Positions 18,051-26,648 of a DNA stretch of 64,000 bases are shown one piece after another. This stretch comes from Spiro-02 sp034114085 (GTDB lineage Bacteria > Spirochaetota > Spirochaetia > Sphaerochaetales > Sphaerochaetaceae). Both the position numbers and the translations under genes were made by a program. The notes beneath the pieces are model-generated. The model was not told the origin of the DNA and made no database searches. It saw only the letters and a program-made list of their open reading frames with translations. Location of the stretch: NCBI GenBank assembly GCA_034114085.1, contig JAXEWB010000024.1:1-64000 (forward strand), written 5' to 3'. Numbering within the stretch: position 1 is the stretch's first letter; the number at the start of each line of letters is the position of its first letter.

Positions 18051-18639
18051 TGACCAGATACTCAACACCTATCTTGACGGTGAACTGGCGGAGCCGTGGA
18101 AGACCCAGGTAGAGGAGCATCTCAGCTATTGTCCGGCTTGTAAAGCCCGGTTTGAACAATTGCGGAAGCTCCATGAGGTCATCGCGGGAGCTGTTCTCAC
18201 CGATGAAGAGATTGCTCCGCATCAGGCGAAGGTTCTTTCTTTCATTGAACACAACTATCTGGACAAGCATAAGAAAGTGAGTTTCTTTCGCCGTAAGCTA
18301 AAAGTCGGTATTCCAACGATCATCACCGCCGCCGCGGCGTTCGTGGTTGTGTTTATCGGCGCATTTGTCCTGTTCGGGACCAATGGACAGCAGACCGCGG
18401 AGATCATCCCCGGCATGACGATGACCGTGGATAGCGCGAACATCATGCAGGTCCGCGCATCGGACAACATCGCCGCGTCCCGTACTTTGGACAGTTATTC
18501 CCTTGAGGAGATCCTCAAGTATCTTGACGGAAAAGGATATGATGTAGATGTTCGGCTGAAGGGCATCACACCGTTGGACCAGGATCCTTCCGTAAATCAG
18601 GATTCCTTGGGGGATATCGCTAATGAGCCTGTACTTTGA
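18040..18639 (+). CDS. Anti-sigma factor with zinc-finger (ZAS-like) domain
   Basis: A 199-residue membrane protein. Residues 1-40 form a zf-HC2/ZAS-like anti-sigma domain (MCLDDQILNTYLDGEL and HLSYCPAC, the H-x3-C-x2-C signature). One transmembrane helix near residues 88-112 (VGIPTIITAAAAFVVVFIGA) leaves an extracytoplasmic C-terminal half of ~85 residues without a recognised domain. It should hold the ECF sigma factor at the membrane and release it on redox or envelope stress (family knowledge). The GTG start at 18040, behind GGAGGAAG, overlaps the sigma gene. A terminator follows. Confidence 0.88.
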   Translation: MCLDDQILNTYLDGELAEPWKTQVEEHLSYCPACKARFEQLRKLHEVIAGAVLTDEEIAPHQAKVLSFIEHNYLDKHKKVSFFRRKLKVGIPTIITAAAAFVVVFIGAFVLFGTNGQQTAEIIPGMTMTVDSANIMQVRASDNIAASRTLDSYSLEEILKYLDGKGYDVDVRLKGITPLDQDPSVNQDSLGDIANEPVL

Positions 18640-18671
18640 TCTGCAAAAACGGAGACAGGAGCAATGACATG

Positions 18672-18702
18672 AAATCCGGCGCTGAAAACGCCGGATTTTT
18701 TT
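18672..18702 (+). terminator. Rho-independent terminator of the sigma/anti-sigma operon
   Basis: A GC-rich stem (AAATCCGGCG pairing with CGCCGGATTT) around a CTGAAAA loop, followed by a run of seven T. Confidence 0.92.
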
Positions 18703-18870
18703 GATCCAAGGGGAAGCCTGCGACCGTCGGTACCGGCAGTTTAAAAAGCCGATCCCAAGCTTTATCATCACCAAAGAAAATCCTGGATTTCCGATATATA
18801 GCTTCCCGTGGACAAACTCCATGGGTTAGGGTAGAGTCTGAGGGAACAAAATTCACTCTAGGAACGGGTA

Positions 18871-20328
18871 ATGAAGAAAATCCTATTTGTCGCTTCTGAA
18901 TGCGTGCCGTTCGTCAAGACGGGCGGGCTGGCCGATGTCGTAGGCAGTTTGCCCAAAAGCATAGACAAACGACAGTTCGACGTACGTGTCATCATTCCGA
19001 ACTATCATGCCATCAAGGAAGAATACCGCAGTCAGCAACGGGTGCTATACTATTTTCAAATGGACGATAGAGTGTATGTTGGCGTCCATGAACTTGTACT
19101 CGATGGGATCACCTACTATTTTATTGACAATGAACGGTATTTCGGCGGTCTTGTGCCGTACTATGACATGTTTCAGGATCTGGAACGGTTCGCATTCTTT
19201 TCCAAAGCGGTGCTGTCCAGTCTCCCGCTGATTGATTTCAGGCCGGACATCATCCATTGCCATGATTGGCAAGCCTCGCTGGTGCCCGTCTATCTGAACA
19301 CCGTTTTCCAAGGCGATCCGTTTTTCCGTGGCATCCGCACGGTGATGACAATCCACAACATCCGCTTCCAGGGGACGTGGGATGTCGGTCATATCAGATG
19401 GGTTTCCGGCCTGCCCGACGAATGTTTCATGCCGGGGCGTCTGGTGAGTCCGTTCCAGGATCGCTCGGTGGAGTTCTCCAGTTGGAACTGTAGCATGCTT
19501 CGGGGCGGTATCGTGTATTCGGACTATGTCACTACTGTCAGCCGGACCTATGCTCAGGAGATTCAGACGATGAATTTCGGAGATGGTCTGGACGATATCC
19601 TCCGGTGGCGAAGCGACCGATTGATCGGAATCGTGAACGGAATCGACTACGATGTCTGGAACCCCATGACGGACGGACTGCTCGCCACCCGCTATTCTGC
19701 CGGAGACGTCGTAAAAAAGAAAGTCGAAGACAAGCTGGCTTTGCAACAGGAACTTGGCATGGGACGGAACGGCGATGTCTTTACATTGGGGATCGTGTCC
19801 CGTCTGACCGACCAAAAGGGATTGGACCTCATCGACCAGATTATGGATCTGATCTGCCAGAAGGGGATCAATCTTGTCGTCTTGGGAACCGGTGACGGTC
19901 ATTACGAGAACATGTTCCGGTATTATCAAGGCAAATATCCCGGTCGCGTGTCGGCGCAGATCTACTATTCCGAATCGCTCGCCCATAGAATCTACGCGGG
20001 TGTCGACGCATTGCTGATTCCGTCTGCCTTCGAGCCTTGCGGCCTTACCCAGTTGATTTCCCTCCGTTACGGTACTGTCCCCATAGTCCATGAGATTGGC
20101 GGCTTGAAGGATACCGTGGAACCCTACAATGAGTACGAGGACAAGGGGACCGGTTTTTCGTTCGCCGGTTATAGTTCTTGGGAGCTGATGGATCGCATCA
20201 ACCACGCCCACTACATCTTCCAGCGATGCCCTGAATCCTGGCACCGTCTTCAGGTGCGTGGCATGGAACAGGACAATTCGTGGAAAAACTCCAGCGAAGA
20301 ATACCAACGGATGTATGGCTGGATGTAA
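18871..20328 (+). CDS. glgA: Glycogen synthase (ADP-glucose type)
   Basis: A 485-residue GT5 glycosyltransferase that extends alpha-1,4-glucan from ADP-glucose. The substrate-loop motif is PFVKTGGLADVVGSLPK at residues 12-29, followed by HCHDWQASLVPVYL, the GT-B C-terminal domain IVSRLTDQKGLDLI, and the catalytic EPCGLTQLISLRYGT region. Length and order fit GlgA. AGGAA precedes the ATG. No other glg gene is adjacent. Confidence 0.96.
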   Translation: MKKILFVASECVPFVKTGGLADVVGSLPKSIDKRQFDVRVIIPNYHAIKEEYRSQQRVLYYFQMDDRVYVGVHELVLDGITYYFIDNERYFGGLVPYYDMFQDLERFAFFSKAVLSSLPLIDFRPDIIHCHDWQASLVPVYLNTVFQGDPFFRGIRTVMTIHNIRFQGTWDVGHIRWVSGLPDECFMPGRLVSPFQDRSVEFSSWNCSMLRGGIVYSDYVTTVSRTYAQEIQTMNFGDGLDDILRWRSDRLIGIVNGIDYDVWNPMTDGLLATRYSAGDVVKKKVEDKLALQQELGMGRNGDVFTLGIVSRLTDQKGLDLIDQIMDLICQKGINLVVLGTGDGHYENMFRYYQGKYPGRVSAQIYYSESLAHRIYAGVDALLIPSAFEPCGLTQLISLRYGTVPIVHEIGGLKDTVEPYNEYEDKGTGFSFAGYSSWELMDRINHAHYIFQRCPESWHRLQVRGMEQDNSWKNSSEEYQRMYGWM

Positions 20329-20508
20329 TTTCGTTTGCTTGAGCGTCTTGCTTCAAAAACAAACCGTCACTTGAAAGACTCAGATATATCATTATCTGGT
20401 ATGTTGTTATTTCTGTTTTCTTATATAGGGCCGGTGGCATGTTGGTCGCTAGCTGATGGTGAGTTCATTTCTATCCGGTAGCATCGATGAAGTTGGGGCT
20501 GCTTCGGT

Positions 20509-20725
20509 TATAATCATAAGATAAAGTCCTGTTCGTTCCATGGAAGCCCCGTCTGACTACCGGAAAAACAGTCGGTGAGCCTGTTTTGAGGAATTGCGCG
20601 GAACGTAACTAACACCCGCTTCCTGCTTGCTGTGGAGACTGCATGTTTATCCAAACGACATAATCCCATCGCTTTGGGTGTACCATAAATATCAGGCTTC
20701 ACCGCCACTTGGTGGATTGTCTTAA
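20509..20725 (+). ncRNA. Candidate ~200-nt structured RNA with own -10 box
   Basis: The 452-bp gap between glgA and valS holds no convincing ORF. A perfect TATAAT at 20509-20514 predicts a transcript starting near 20521, although no clear -35 box was found. Downstream, nested pairings are visible: AAGTCCTG (20524) with CAGGCTT (20693) as a closing stem; CGTTCC (20534) with GGAACG (20600); CTGACT with AGTCGG as an inner hairpin (one G-U); and ACACCC (20612) with GGGTGT (20676). Size and closed shape resemble 6S RNA, but I see no decisive consensus. tmRNA, RNase P, SRP RNA and T-box signatures were not found. Confidence 0.35.
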
Positions 20726-20780
20726 CAATGCATTTCTGCTACCATGAATCCACTATTTTTTGCTGCCAGGAGGCGTGCCA

Positions 20781-23435
20781 ATGAAGGCTGTGGAACTGGA
20801 GAAGTCCTATAATCCAAAGGACTTTGAAGACCGGATTTACGAAGAGTGGAAGAAGAGCGGACTGTTCGGACCCCAAGAAGGGGAAGGCAAACCGTTTACG
20901 ATTGTAATGCCTCCACCGAATGTAACCGGTATCCTCCACATGGGGCATGCCCTGAACAATTCTTTGCAGGATATCGTGATCCGCTATTGGCGGATGAACG
21001 GCCGCCCGACGCTCTGGGTGCCGGGGACGGATCATGCGGGAATCGCCACGCAGAATGTCGTTGAACGCCAGCTTGCCAAAGAAGGCCTGCGCCGTCAGGA
21101 TCTCGGACGTGAGAAGTTCGTCGAACGGACTTGGAAGGTGAAGGAGAAGCACCACGACATCATTGCGAAGCAGCTTGAAAAGATCGGTTCTTCCTGCGAC
21201 TGGGAGCACGAACGCTTTACCATGGACGAAGGGTTGAGCCGCGCCGTCCGTGAATCGTTCGTAACCCTGTATGAACGTGGACTGATTTACAAGGGCAACT
21301 ATCTGGTCAACTATTGCCCCAAGTGCGGGACGGCCCTTGCTGATGATGAAGTTGAATACAAGGAGTTGCCCGGCAAGCTCTATGATGTCCGTTATCCTTA
21401 TAGCGATGGTTCTGGCTATATCACAGTCGCCACGACCCGTCCTGAAACGATGTTCGGGGACGTCGCCGTCGCCGTCCATCCCGATGACGAGCGGTACAAG
21501 GATGTCGTCGGCAAGCTGCTCGACCTCCCGCTGACCGACCGGAAGATCCCCATCATCGCCGATAGCTTCGTTGAGATGGAGTTCGGTACCGGCATGGTCA
21601 AGATTACGCCCGCCCATGACCCCAACGACTGGGAATGCGGCAAGCGCCATGACCTGGCAACCATCAACATCCTCAATCCAGACGGGACGCTGAACGACAA
21701 TGTCCCGGAGAAATACAGGAACCTGCCGGCGGTCGATGCACGCAAGCTGGTCGTAGCCGACTTGAAGGAACATGGGTATTTGGTCAAGGAGACCGACCAC
21801 AACCACGAGGTCGGCCACTGCTACCGTTGCGGTACCGTCATCGAGCCTTATCTTTCCGAACAGTGGTTCGTCCGTATGAAAGGAATGGCTGACAAGGCCC
21901 TCGACGCATGGAAGAAGGGGGAGATAGTCTTCTATCCCCGCCGTTGGGAGAATACCTATTCCCACTGGTTGGAGAATATCCGTGACTGGTGCATCAGTCG
22001 CCAACTCTGGTGGGGACACCGTATCCCCGTCTGGTATTGCGATGACTGCGGGGAAATGATGGTCTCGCGTGAGGATCCATCCAAGTGTTGTAGATGCGGA
22101 AGCTCGCACATCCATCAGGACACTGACGTACTGGATACATGGTTCTCGTCCTGGCTCTGGCCGTTCAGTACCCTCGGTTGGCCGGACAAGACGCCGGATC
22201 TTGAGAAATTCTTCCCAACCTCCACGTTGATTACCGCGTATGACATTATCTTCTTCTGGGTGTCCAGGATGATTATGGCGTCGTTGGAGTTCATGGGGGA
22301 AGTGCCGTTCCGCGACATCTATATCACCGGGCTGGTCCGCGACAGGCAGGGGCGCAAAATGTCCAAGTCCCTTGGCAACGGAATCGACCCGCTCGATGTC
22401 GTCGATATCTATGGCGCCGACGCCATGAAGTTCACCCTCTGTTATCTTGCCGCGCAGGGGCAGGACGTGCTCATCGATATGGATTCCTTCAAAATGGGTT
22501 CGCGTTTCGCTAACAAGACATGGAATGCCGCCCGGTTCCTGCTGATGAATCTTGAGGGGCGTGAATTAGTCGACCTGAAGACCGTAGAGCTTGGAACCAT
22601 GGACAGGTGGATATATCATGAACTGAATGAGGCCGCGGCCAAAGTATCCGCCGCCATGGCGAACTATCGGTTCAACGATGCCGCCCAGGCAGTATATGAT
22701 TTCTTCTGGAATGATTTCTGCGACTGGTATGTCGAGGCGGTGAAGCATTCTTTGTACAGCGATGATCCTGCGGAGAAGGATAGGGCCATCTCCATCCTCC
22801 TTGACCTGCTGGCCGAATCCATGAGGCTGATGCATCCGTTCCTTTCGTTCATTACGGAGGAAATCTATGAGAAACTGCCGAATGTTGGTGACCAGTTGAT
22901 TGTCTCGACCTATCCGCAATGGATGGAAAACAGAGCCTATCCGGAAGAAGCCGCTGTTGTCGGGGCGATGCAGGCCGCGGTTCGCGCGGTTCGAAATCTT
23001 CGGGGCGAGCTACAGATCGGCCCTGAGAAGAAGATTCATGTCGTCGTCCGACCCGATGATGGTTTTGCGGCGACCGGGTTCTTTGCGGAGCGTAAGGATT
23101 TGCTGGCGGGCTTTATCAACGCCGGCGAGCTCGTGATCGACGCGGCGCATTCCGTTGATGTGTCCGGCGCCGTTCCTGTGGCTGGACCTGGGTTTGAATG
23201 CTTCGTATTCGTCAAGGAGGCGATTGACATCAATCATGAGATTGAACGTCTGGAGGCGGATTTGACGAAGGCCCGGCAAAGCTTGGACGGGGTGTTGAAG
23301 AAGCTTTCCAATGAAAAGTTCGTCGTAAACGCAAAGCCGGAGGCCGTTGAGAAAGAACGCTCCAAACAGGCTGAGTTTGAAGAGAAGCTGGAGAAGGGCG
23401 AGAAACATCTTGGGGTGCTTCGTTCGTTCCTATAG
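20781..23435 (+). CDS. valS: Valyl-tRNA synthetase
   Basis: An 884-residue class I synthetase. HIGH motif ILHMGHALNN at ~51-60, KMSKSLGNG near residue 525, and the editing (CP1) domain with GTGMVKITPAHDPNDWE. Zinc-knuckle cysteines are seen in CPKCGTALADDEVE, CYRCGT, CDDCG and CCRCG. The C-terminal coiled-coil tRNA-binding arm (INHEIERLEADLTKARQSLDG) is complete. The start at 20781 has AGGAGG 8 nt upstream; the frame from 20760 includes the ribosome binding site itself and is rejected. A terminator follows. Confidence 0.97.
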   Translation: MKAVELEKSYNPKDFEDRIYEEWKKSGLFGPQEGEGKPFTIVMPPPNVTGILHMGHALNNSLQDIVIRYWRMNGRPTLWVPGTDHAGIATQNVVERQLAKEGLRRQDLGREKFVERTWKVKEKHHDIIAKQLEKIGSSCDWEHERFTMDEGLSRAVRESFVTLYERGLIYKGNYLVNYCPKCGTALADDEVEYKELPGKLYDVRYPYSDGSGYITVATTRPETMFGDVAVAVHPDDERYKDVVGKLLDLPLTDRKIPIIADSFVEMEFGTGMVKITPAHDPNDWECGKRHDLATINILNPDGTLNDNVPEKYRNLPAVDARKLVVADLKEHGYLVKETDHNHEVGHCYRCGTVIEPYLSEQWFVRMKGMADKALDAWKKGEIVFYPRRWENTYSHWLENIRDWCISRQLWWGHRIPVWYCDDCGEMMVSREDPSKCCRCGSSHIHQDTDVLDTWFSSWLWPFSTLGWPDKTPDLEKFFPTSTLITAYDIIFFWVSRMIMASLEFMGEVPFRDIYITGLVRDRQGRKMSKSLGNGIDPLDVVDIYGADAMKFTLCYLAAQGQDVLIDMDSFKMGSRFANKTWNAARFLLMNLEGRELVDLKTVELGTMDRWIYHELNEAAAKVSAAMANYRFNDAAQAVYDFFWNDFCDWYVEAVKHSLYSDDPAEKDRAISILLDLLAESMRLMHPFLSFITEEIYEKLPNVGDQLIVSTYPQWMENRAYPEEAAVVGAMQAAVRAVRNLRGELQIGPEKKIHVVVRPDDGFAATGFFAERKDLLAGFINAGELVIDAAHSVDVSGAVPVAGPGFECFVFVKEAIDINHEIERLEADLTKARQSLDGVLKKLSNEKFVVNAKPEAVEKERSKQAEFEEKLEKGEKHLGVLRSFL

Positions 23436-23460
23436 CGTTACGTTAAAAAAACAACTATCG

Positions 23461-23503
23461 GCCGTCGGAATATTCTTTGAAGAGGATGTCCGGCGGCTTT
23501 TTT
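23461..23503 (+). terminator. Rho-independent terminator of valS
   Basis: GCCGTCGG pairs with CCGGCGGC (one G-U) around a partly paired AT-rich loop, followed by TTTTTT. Confidence 0.85.
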
Positions 23504-23570
23504 GTTGCTTGGGCATGGCGGGTGCTGTGTTTTCTTTCTTATCCATAAAAACTCAACATTATCAAACATT

Positions 23571-23599
23571 TTGTTTATTTTCTTCCAAGATTATATTAT
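23571..23599 (+). promoter_or_regulatory. Promoter of the TetR-family gene
   Basis: TTGTTT (23571-23576) and TATTAT (23594-23599) with a 17-bp spacer in a very AT-rich stretch. The expected start site near 23606 leaves only the ATG at 23642 with a normal-length leader. Confidence 0.6.
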
Positions 23600-23641
23600 A
23601 TTTCACAATGTATGAGAAAATCGACGGGCAGGTTGGGTGTA

Positions 23642-24208
23642 ATGAAAAGTAACAAGCTTGATAGAAGGGTTCAGTATACAAGGATGATTCTACGCCAAAG
23701 TTTGCTGGAACTGATGAAGGAGCGGTCAATCAACAAGATCACCGTGACGGATATCTGCGAATTGGCGGAAGTGAACCGAGGGACTTTCTATGCGCATTAT
23801 TCTGACCCGTACGATCTCTTGCACCAGATAGAGAAGGAGCTGTACAGCGATATCATCCAATCCTTGGAACGGTCCTTGAAATCGGACTCAATCCAAGTGC
23901 TGCTCCAGGAAATATTCCAGTCCATCGAAAAGAACGGGGACCTTTGCAAGATTCTGTTCAGTGAATATGGAGACAAGGAGTTCATCAGGGAACTGCTCTG
24001 CATTGTCCATGACAAATGCATGGACGAGTGGCAGCAAGTCGCCAAGCACGTCGACAGGAGCCAGCTCGAATGGCTGTATACCTTTACTGCGAATGGCAGC
24101 GTCGGCATCATTCAGGCTTGGGTGCAGGGAGGGATGAAGGAAAGCCCCACGGACATCGCGCAATTCATCTACAAGATAAGCAGTCTGGGGCTCCAGGTCG
24201 TCATGTAG
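23642..24208 (+). CDS. TetR/AcrR-family transcriptional regulator
   Basis: A 188-residue regulator with an N-terminal TetR helix-turn-helix (SINKITVTDICELAEVNRGTFY AHYSD region) and an all-helical ligand domain ending LYTFTANGSVGIIQAWVQGGM, as in the TetR_C_33-like group. The target and ligand are unknown. It stands alone between valS and the convergent Hc1-like gene. The ATG at 23642 is preferred over 23612 because the predicted promoter would leave almost no leader for the latter. Confidence 0.87.
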   Translation: MKSNKLDRRVQYTRMILRQSLLELMKERSINKITVTDICELAEVNRGTFYAHYSDPYDLLHQIEKELYSDIIQSLERSLKSDSIQVLLQEIFQSIEKNGDLCKILFSEYGDKEFIRELLCIVHDKCMDEWQQVAKHVDRSQLEWLYTFTANGSVGIIQAWVQGGMKESPTDIAQFIYKISSLGLQVVM

Positions 24209-24251
24209 GCGTCTCTTGTCGCCGTCAGTCCATAGCGGATTCTACTTTGAA

Positions 24252-24280
24252 TAAAAAAACCGGGTTGAGAACCCAACCCG
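24252..24280 (-). terminator. Rho-independent terminator of the Hc1-like gene
   Basis: Read on the minus strand, CGGGTTG pairs with CAACCCG around a 6-nt loop and is followed by a G and a run of seven T. It lies 28 bp after the stop codon of the small minus-strand gene. The plus-strand side lacks a T-run. Confidence 0.88.
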
Positions 24281-24308
24281 ATTAATGTAGTTCGCCAGAA
24301 TGCACAAC

Positions 24309-24485
24309 TTATTCAGCGGTTTTTTCTTCCTGGATTTCCTTTCTTCTGTCTTTGCAAAGCTTGGCAATTTCACCCAAAGCCTTTCGAGCTCTAGCTGCAG
24401 AAGCCTTTACACCTTTTTCGGTGAACTTTGCGTTTTCGGCGATGTAAGTTTCATACTGTGCTACGATCTGCTCATGAATAGTCAT
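24309..24485 (-). CDS. Small histone H1-like (Hc1-type) DNA-binding protein
   Basis: A 58-residue basic protein starting MTIHEQIVAQYETYIAENAK and ending in KEIQEEKTAE. The core FTEKGVKASAARARKALGEI followed by AKLCKDRRKEI resembles the bacterial histone H1-like family of Chlamydia Hc1 and its short homologues (EKGNKAAxxRxRKxxxEI pattern). It probably binds DNA non-specifically and helps compact the nucleoid (inference from the family). AGGAGG lies 6 nt before the ATG. It has its own promoter and terminator, so it is a well-supported single-gene transcript although very short. Confidence 0.85.
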   Translation of the reverse strand: MTIHEQIVAQYETYIAENAKFTEKGVKASAARARKALGEIAKLCKDRRKEIQEEKTAE

Positions 24486-24511
24486 GCGAGCCTCCTAAAT
24501 AGTTCTTACTG

Positions 24512-24542
24512 ATTATAGTAACATTTTCATCATAAAACGCAA
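24512..24542 (-). promoter_or_regulatory. Promoter of the Hc1-like gene
   Basis: On the minus strand a perfect TATAAT (24517-24512) is preceded by TTGCGT (24542-24537) with a 19-bp spacer. The leader is about 20 nt before the AGGAGG site. Confidence 0.7.
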
Positions 24543-24611
24543 GAAAAAAGTAAGAAATATGCGAAATTAATGCTGATTTTACAGTTTTCTACTGGAAGAA
24601 GGCTGGAAAAT

Positions 24612-25760
24612 TTAGATTGTCCGCCCCTTCCAACTGAACCCTTTCTTCGTAAATGTCCTGAACAATCCGTGGATGTACATCCCGCAAATCCAGAAAAACG
24701 TGACGCAACCCGTCAATGCGACGCTGACCGGATATCCATGGAACAGGGCCATGACCGCCCATATCCCATACAGCAGCACCGTCCCGATAGTCGTCAGGAT
24801 GGCTGGAACGACAAAGCCGACATATCCCATGGCACCGGCTATGATGCATGCCGTCATGGCGGCTGGCGCAAGTCCACAACATAGAAGCACCACTACCGCG
24901 AGCATGATCAACGGGAAGAGCTTCATCGGGACGACGCCGACGATACTGCGTTCTATGCCTCCGAACGCCTCCTTTGTCGTCGCGTACATGGTGCAGGAGA
25001 CCGCGCTGGATGCATCGACCAGGAGCTGCCGGTGTCCCTGTTTGACAAGTTCCCTCGCAAGATGCACATCGTCGGTAATCGTATTCCGAAAACGGGTGAA
25101 CCCTTGGATATCCTCTAGGGCGGAACGCTTGATGAACAGGTACTGTCCGATCGCCATTGCGAAAATTGATTTGGGATAGGAACGTTGCAGTGCGAGAGGC
25201 ACGAAGAGAACGGTATTGAACAGCATCGCCGAGATAATACTGCCGACACCCCAGCTCGGGCAGATTTCTCTGGGATATCCCGAAACCAGCGCCGCATTGT
25301 TTTTGGTGGCGACGCTATAGCCGAAAGCCACGCTTTGTTGGGCATGCACTGTATCCGCATCTGTGAAAAGGAGATATTCACCCTTGGCGTTTTCAAGCAA
25401 TTGCTGCATGGCGAACAATTTGCCTTTCCAGCCGGAGGGGAGCGGTTGTCCTTTGATACCATGTACCCTTGGATCCTCCAAGGCATGGGTTTGTATGACA
25501 TCCCAAGTTCTGTCCGTCGAATTGTCGTCAAGGACCAATATCTCGATATTGCGATAAGCCTGCTTTTGAAGCGACTCGATGCAGGCGGGAAGATTCGATT
25601 CTTCATTCCTTGCCGGGATAAGAATCGAAATCAACGGGCCGTTATCCGTCAGCTTATGTGGAATCTGTTTGCTGAGGACGTGTACATTTGAAATGGAAAG
25701 CAACAGCGCGTAGATGCCTATGGCGAAGATCAGTATACTGTAGGCTACAATCCACGACAT
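24612..25760 (-). CDS. Family 2 glycosyltransferase, membrane-anchored (HpnB/CrtQ-like)
   Basis: A 382-residue GT-A glycosyltransferase. It has an N-terminal membrane helix (MSWIVAYSILIFAIGIYALL), the GT2 domain with SILIPARNEESNLPACIES, LVLDDNSTDRTW and the metal-binding LLFTDADTVH (DxD), an acceptor-site TDDVHLARELV, and three C-terminal membrane helices ending in KGFSWKGRTI. This architecture is that of hopanoid/carotenoid-type GT2 proteins; the acceptor here is unknown. AAGGAG precedes the ATG, and the TPR gene ends 12 bp upstream, so the two are likely co-transcribed. Confidence 0.88.
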   Translation of the reverse strand: MSWIVAYSILIFAIGIYALLLSISNVHVLSKQIPHKLTDNGPLISILIPARNEESNLPACIESLQKQAYRNIEILVLDDNSTDRTWDVIQTHALEDPRVHGIKGQPLPSGWKGKLFAMQQLLENAKGEYLLFTDADTVHAQQSVAFGYSVATKNNAALVSGYPREICPSWGVGSIISAMLFNTVLFVPLALQRSYPKSIFAMAIGQYLFIKRSALEDIQGFTRFRNTITDDVHLARELVKQGHRQLLVDASSAVSCTMYATTKEAFGGIERSIVGVVPMKLFPLIMLAVVVLLCCGLAPAAMTACIIAGAMGYVGFVVPAILTTIGTVLLYGIWAVMALFHGYPVSVALTGCVTFFWICGMYIHGLFRTFTKKGFSWKGRTI

Positions 25761-25772
25761 GTAAGCTCCTTT

Positions 25773-26573
25773 TTACTTTCGAAGCCCAGCGAGAGCTTCA
25801 TCAATCTGACTGTCTCCTGTATATAGCTGTGTCGCTACCTCCAGATACTGAATCGCCCGTTCGTCCATGCCAAGCTTCTTGCAGGCCATGCCGATGCCTG
25901 AATAGACGGAGAACATATCCCAGGGCGCCATTTGACCCTGGGCCGTCTCCATGAGTTCCAGGAACATCATGAGCGCCCTTTTCGTATCCCCTCCGCCAAT
26001 GGCGGGAGCGTAGAGCAATCTGTTCGCCATCATCACCTTGACCGTGATTTCCTCCGGATATAGTTCCCATGCCTTGTCCGTCAGCTTGGTGGAATTCAAC
26101 CCCTTTGAAATATTCATGGAGCTGATCAGGTACCAGATGGAATCGATGTCGGCCTCTTGAGTCAGCGCCATGGATTCAGGAACCCCTAGCGCCGTGGCTT
26201 TTTCAAGAATGGCATTCGCCTCTTTGAGCAAGTTTTTTGCGTCATTATTGCGTTTCGGGCGAATTTCGGTATAGTAGCGGGCCAGAATCGTATTCGCTTT
26301 TGAATGCATCATCAACTGGTTCACTTCTTGGAGGTCGGAAGCTGGTAAGGAATCGAGCACCGCCTGATAGCTCTGGTCCACCTTGTCGACCGGTTCCGCG
26401 TTCTTGACGTCCGCGACGAAATGCACAAAAGGTGTGTAATGGTTCAGAAAGGCCCACTGATCAGTCATGGATGTCGCCGCAAAAAGCGTCATCGGAAGAA
26501 AGGCCAACAGGAGTACCACCAGGAAAATCCCTTTTCCATGGATGTCAGGCTTTGTATTGTTCATGATTCTCAT
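25773..26573 (-). CDS. Exported TPR-like repeat protein
   Basis: About 266 residues with a signal peptide (GIFLVVLLLAFLPMTLFA, cleavage near AAT). The mature part is helical with TPR-like A-helix/B-helix pairs, for example GIGMACKKLGMDERAIQYLEVA near the C terminus. It is probably a periplasmic scaffold or lipid-linked adaptor for the downstream glycosyltransferase, with which it shares an operon (inference). The first ATG with a nearby GGGGA is at 26573; ATG 26564 is an alternative. Confidence 0.78.
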   Translation of the reverse strand: MRIMNNTKPDIHGKGIFLVVLLLAFLPMTLFAATSMTDQWAFLNHYTPFVHFVADVKNAEPVDKVDQSYQAVLDSLPASDLQEVNQLMMHSKANTILARYYTEIRPKRNNDAKNLLKEANAILEKATALGVPESMALTQEADIDSIWYLISSMNISKGLNSTKLTDKAWELYPEEITVKVMMANRLLYAPAIGGGDTKRALMMFLELMETAQGQMAPWDMFSVYSGIGMACKKLGMDERAIQYLEVATQLYTGDSQIDEALAGLRK

Positions 26574-26648
26574 ATTCCCCAATTATCTCATCTATAGGAT
26601 GTGCGCGTTGTATTTGCTACTATACAACAGTTTCTGGTTAATAAACAC

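Noticed and set aside
20521..20780. T-box leader or cobalamin riboswitch ahead of valS
   Set aside because: No T-box sequence (AGGGTGGNACCGCG) and only a chance GCCACTT; the other conserved blocks are absent.
24300..24512. Plus-strand 70-codon frame
   Set aside because: It lies opposite the Hc1-like gene, which has its own ribosome binding site, promoter and terminator on the minus strand.
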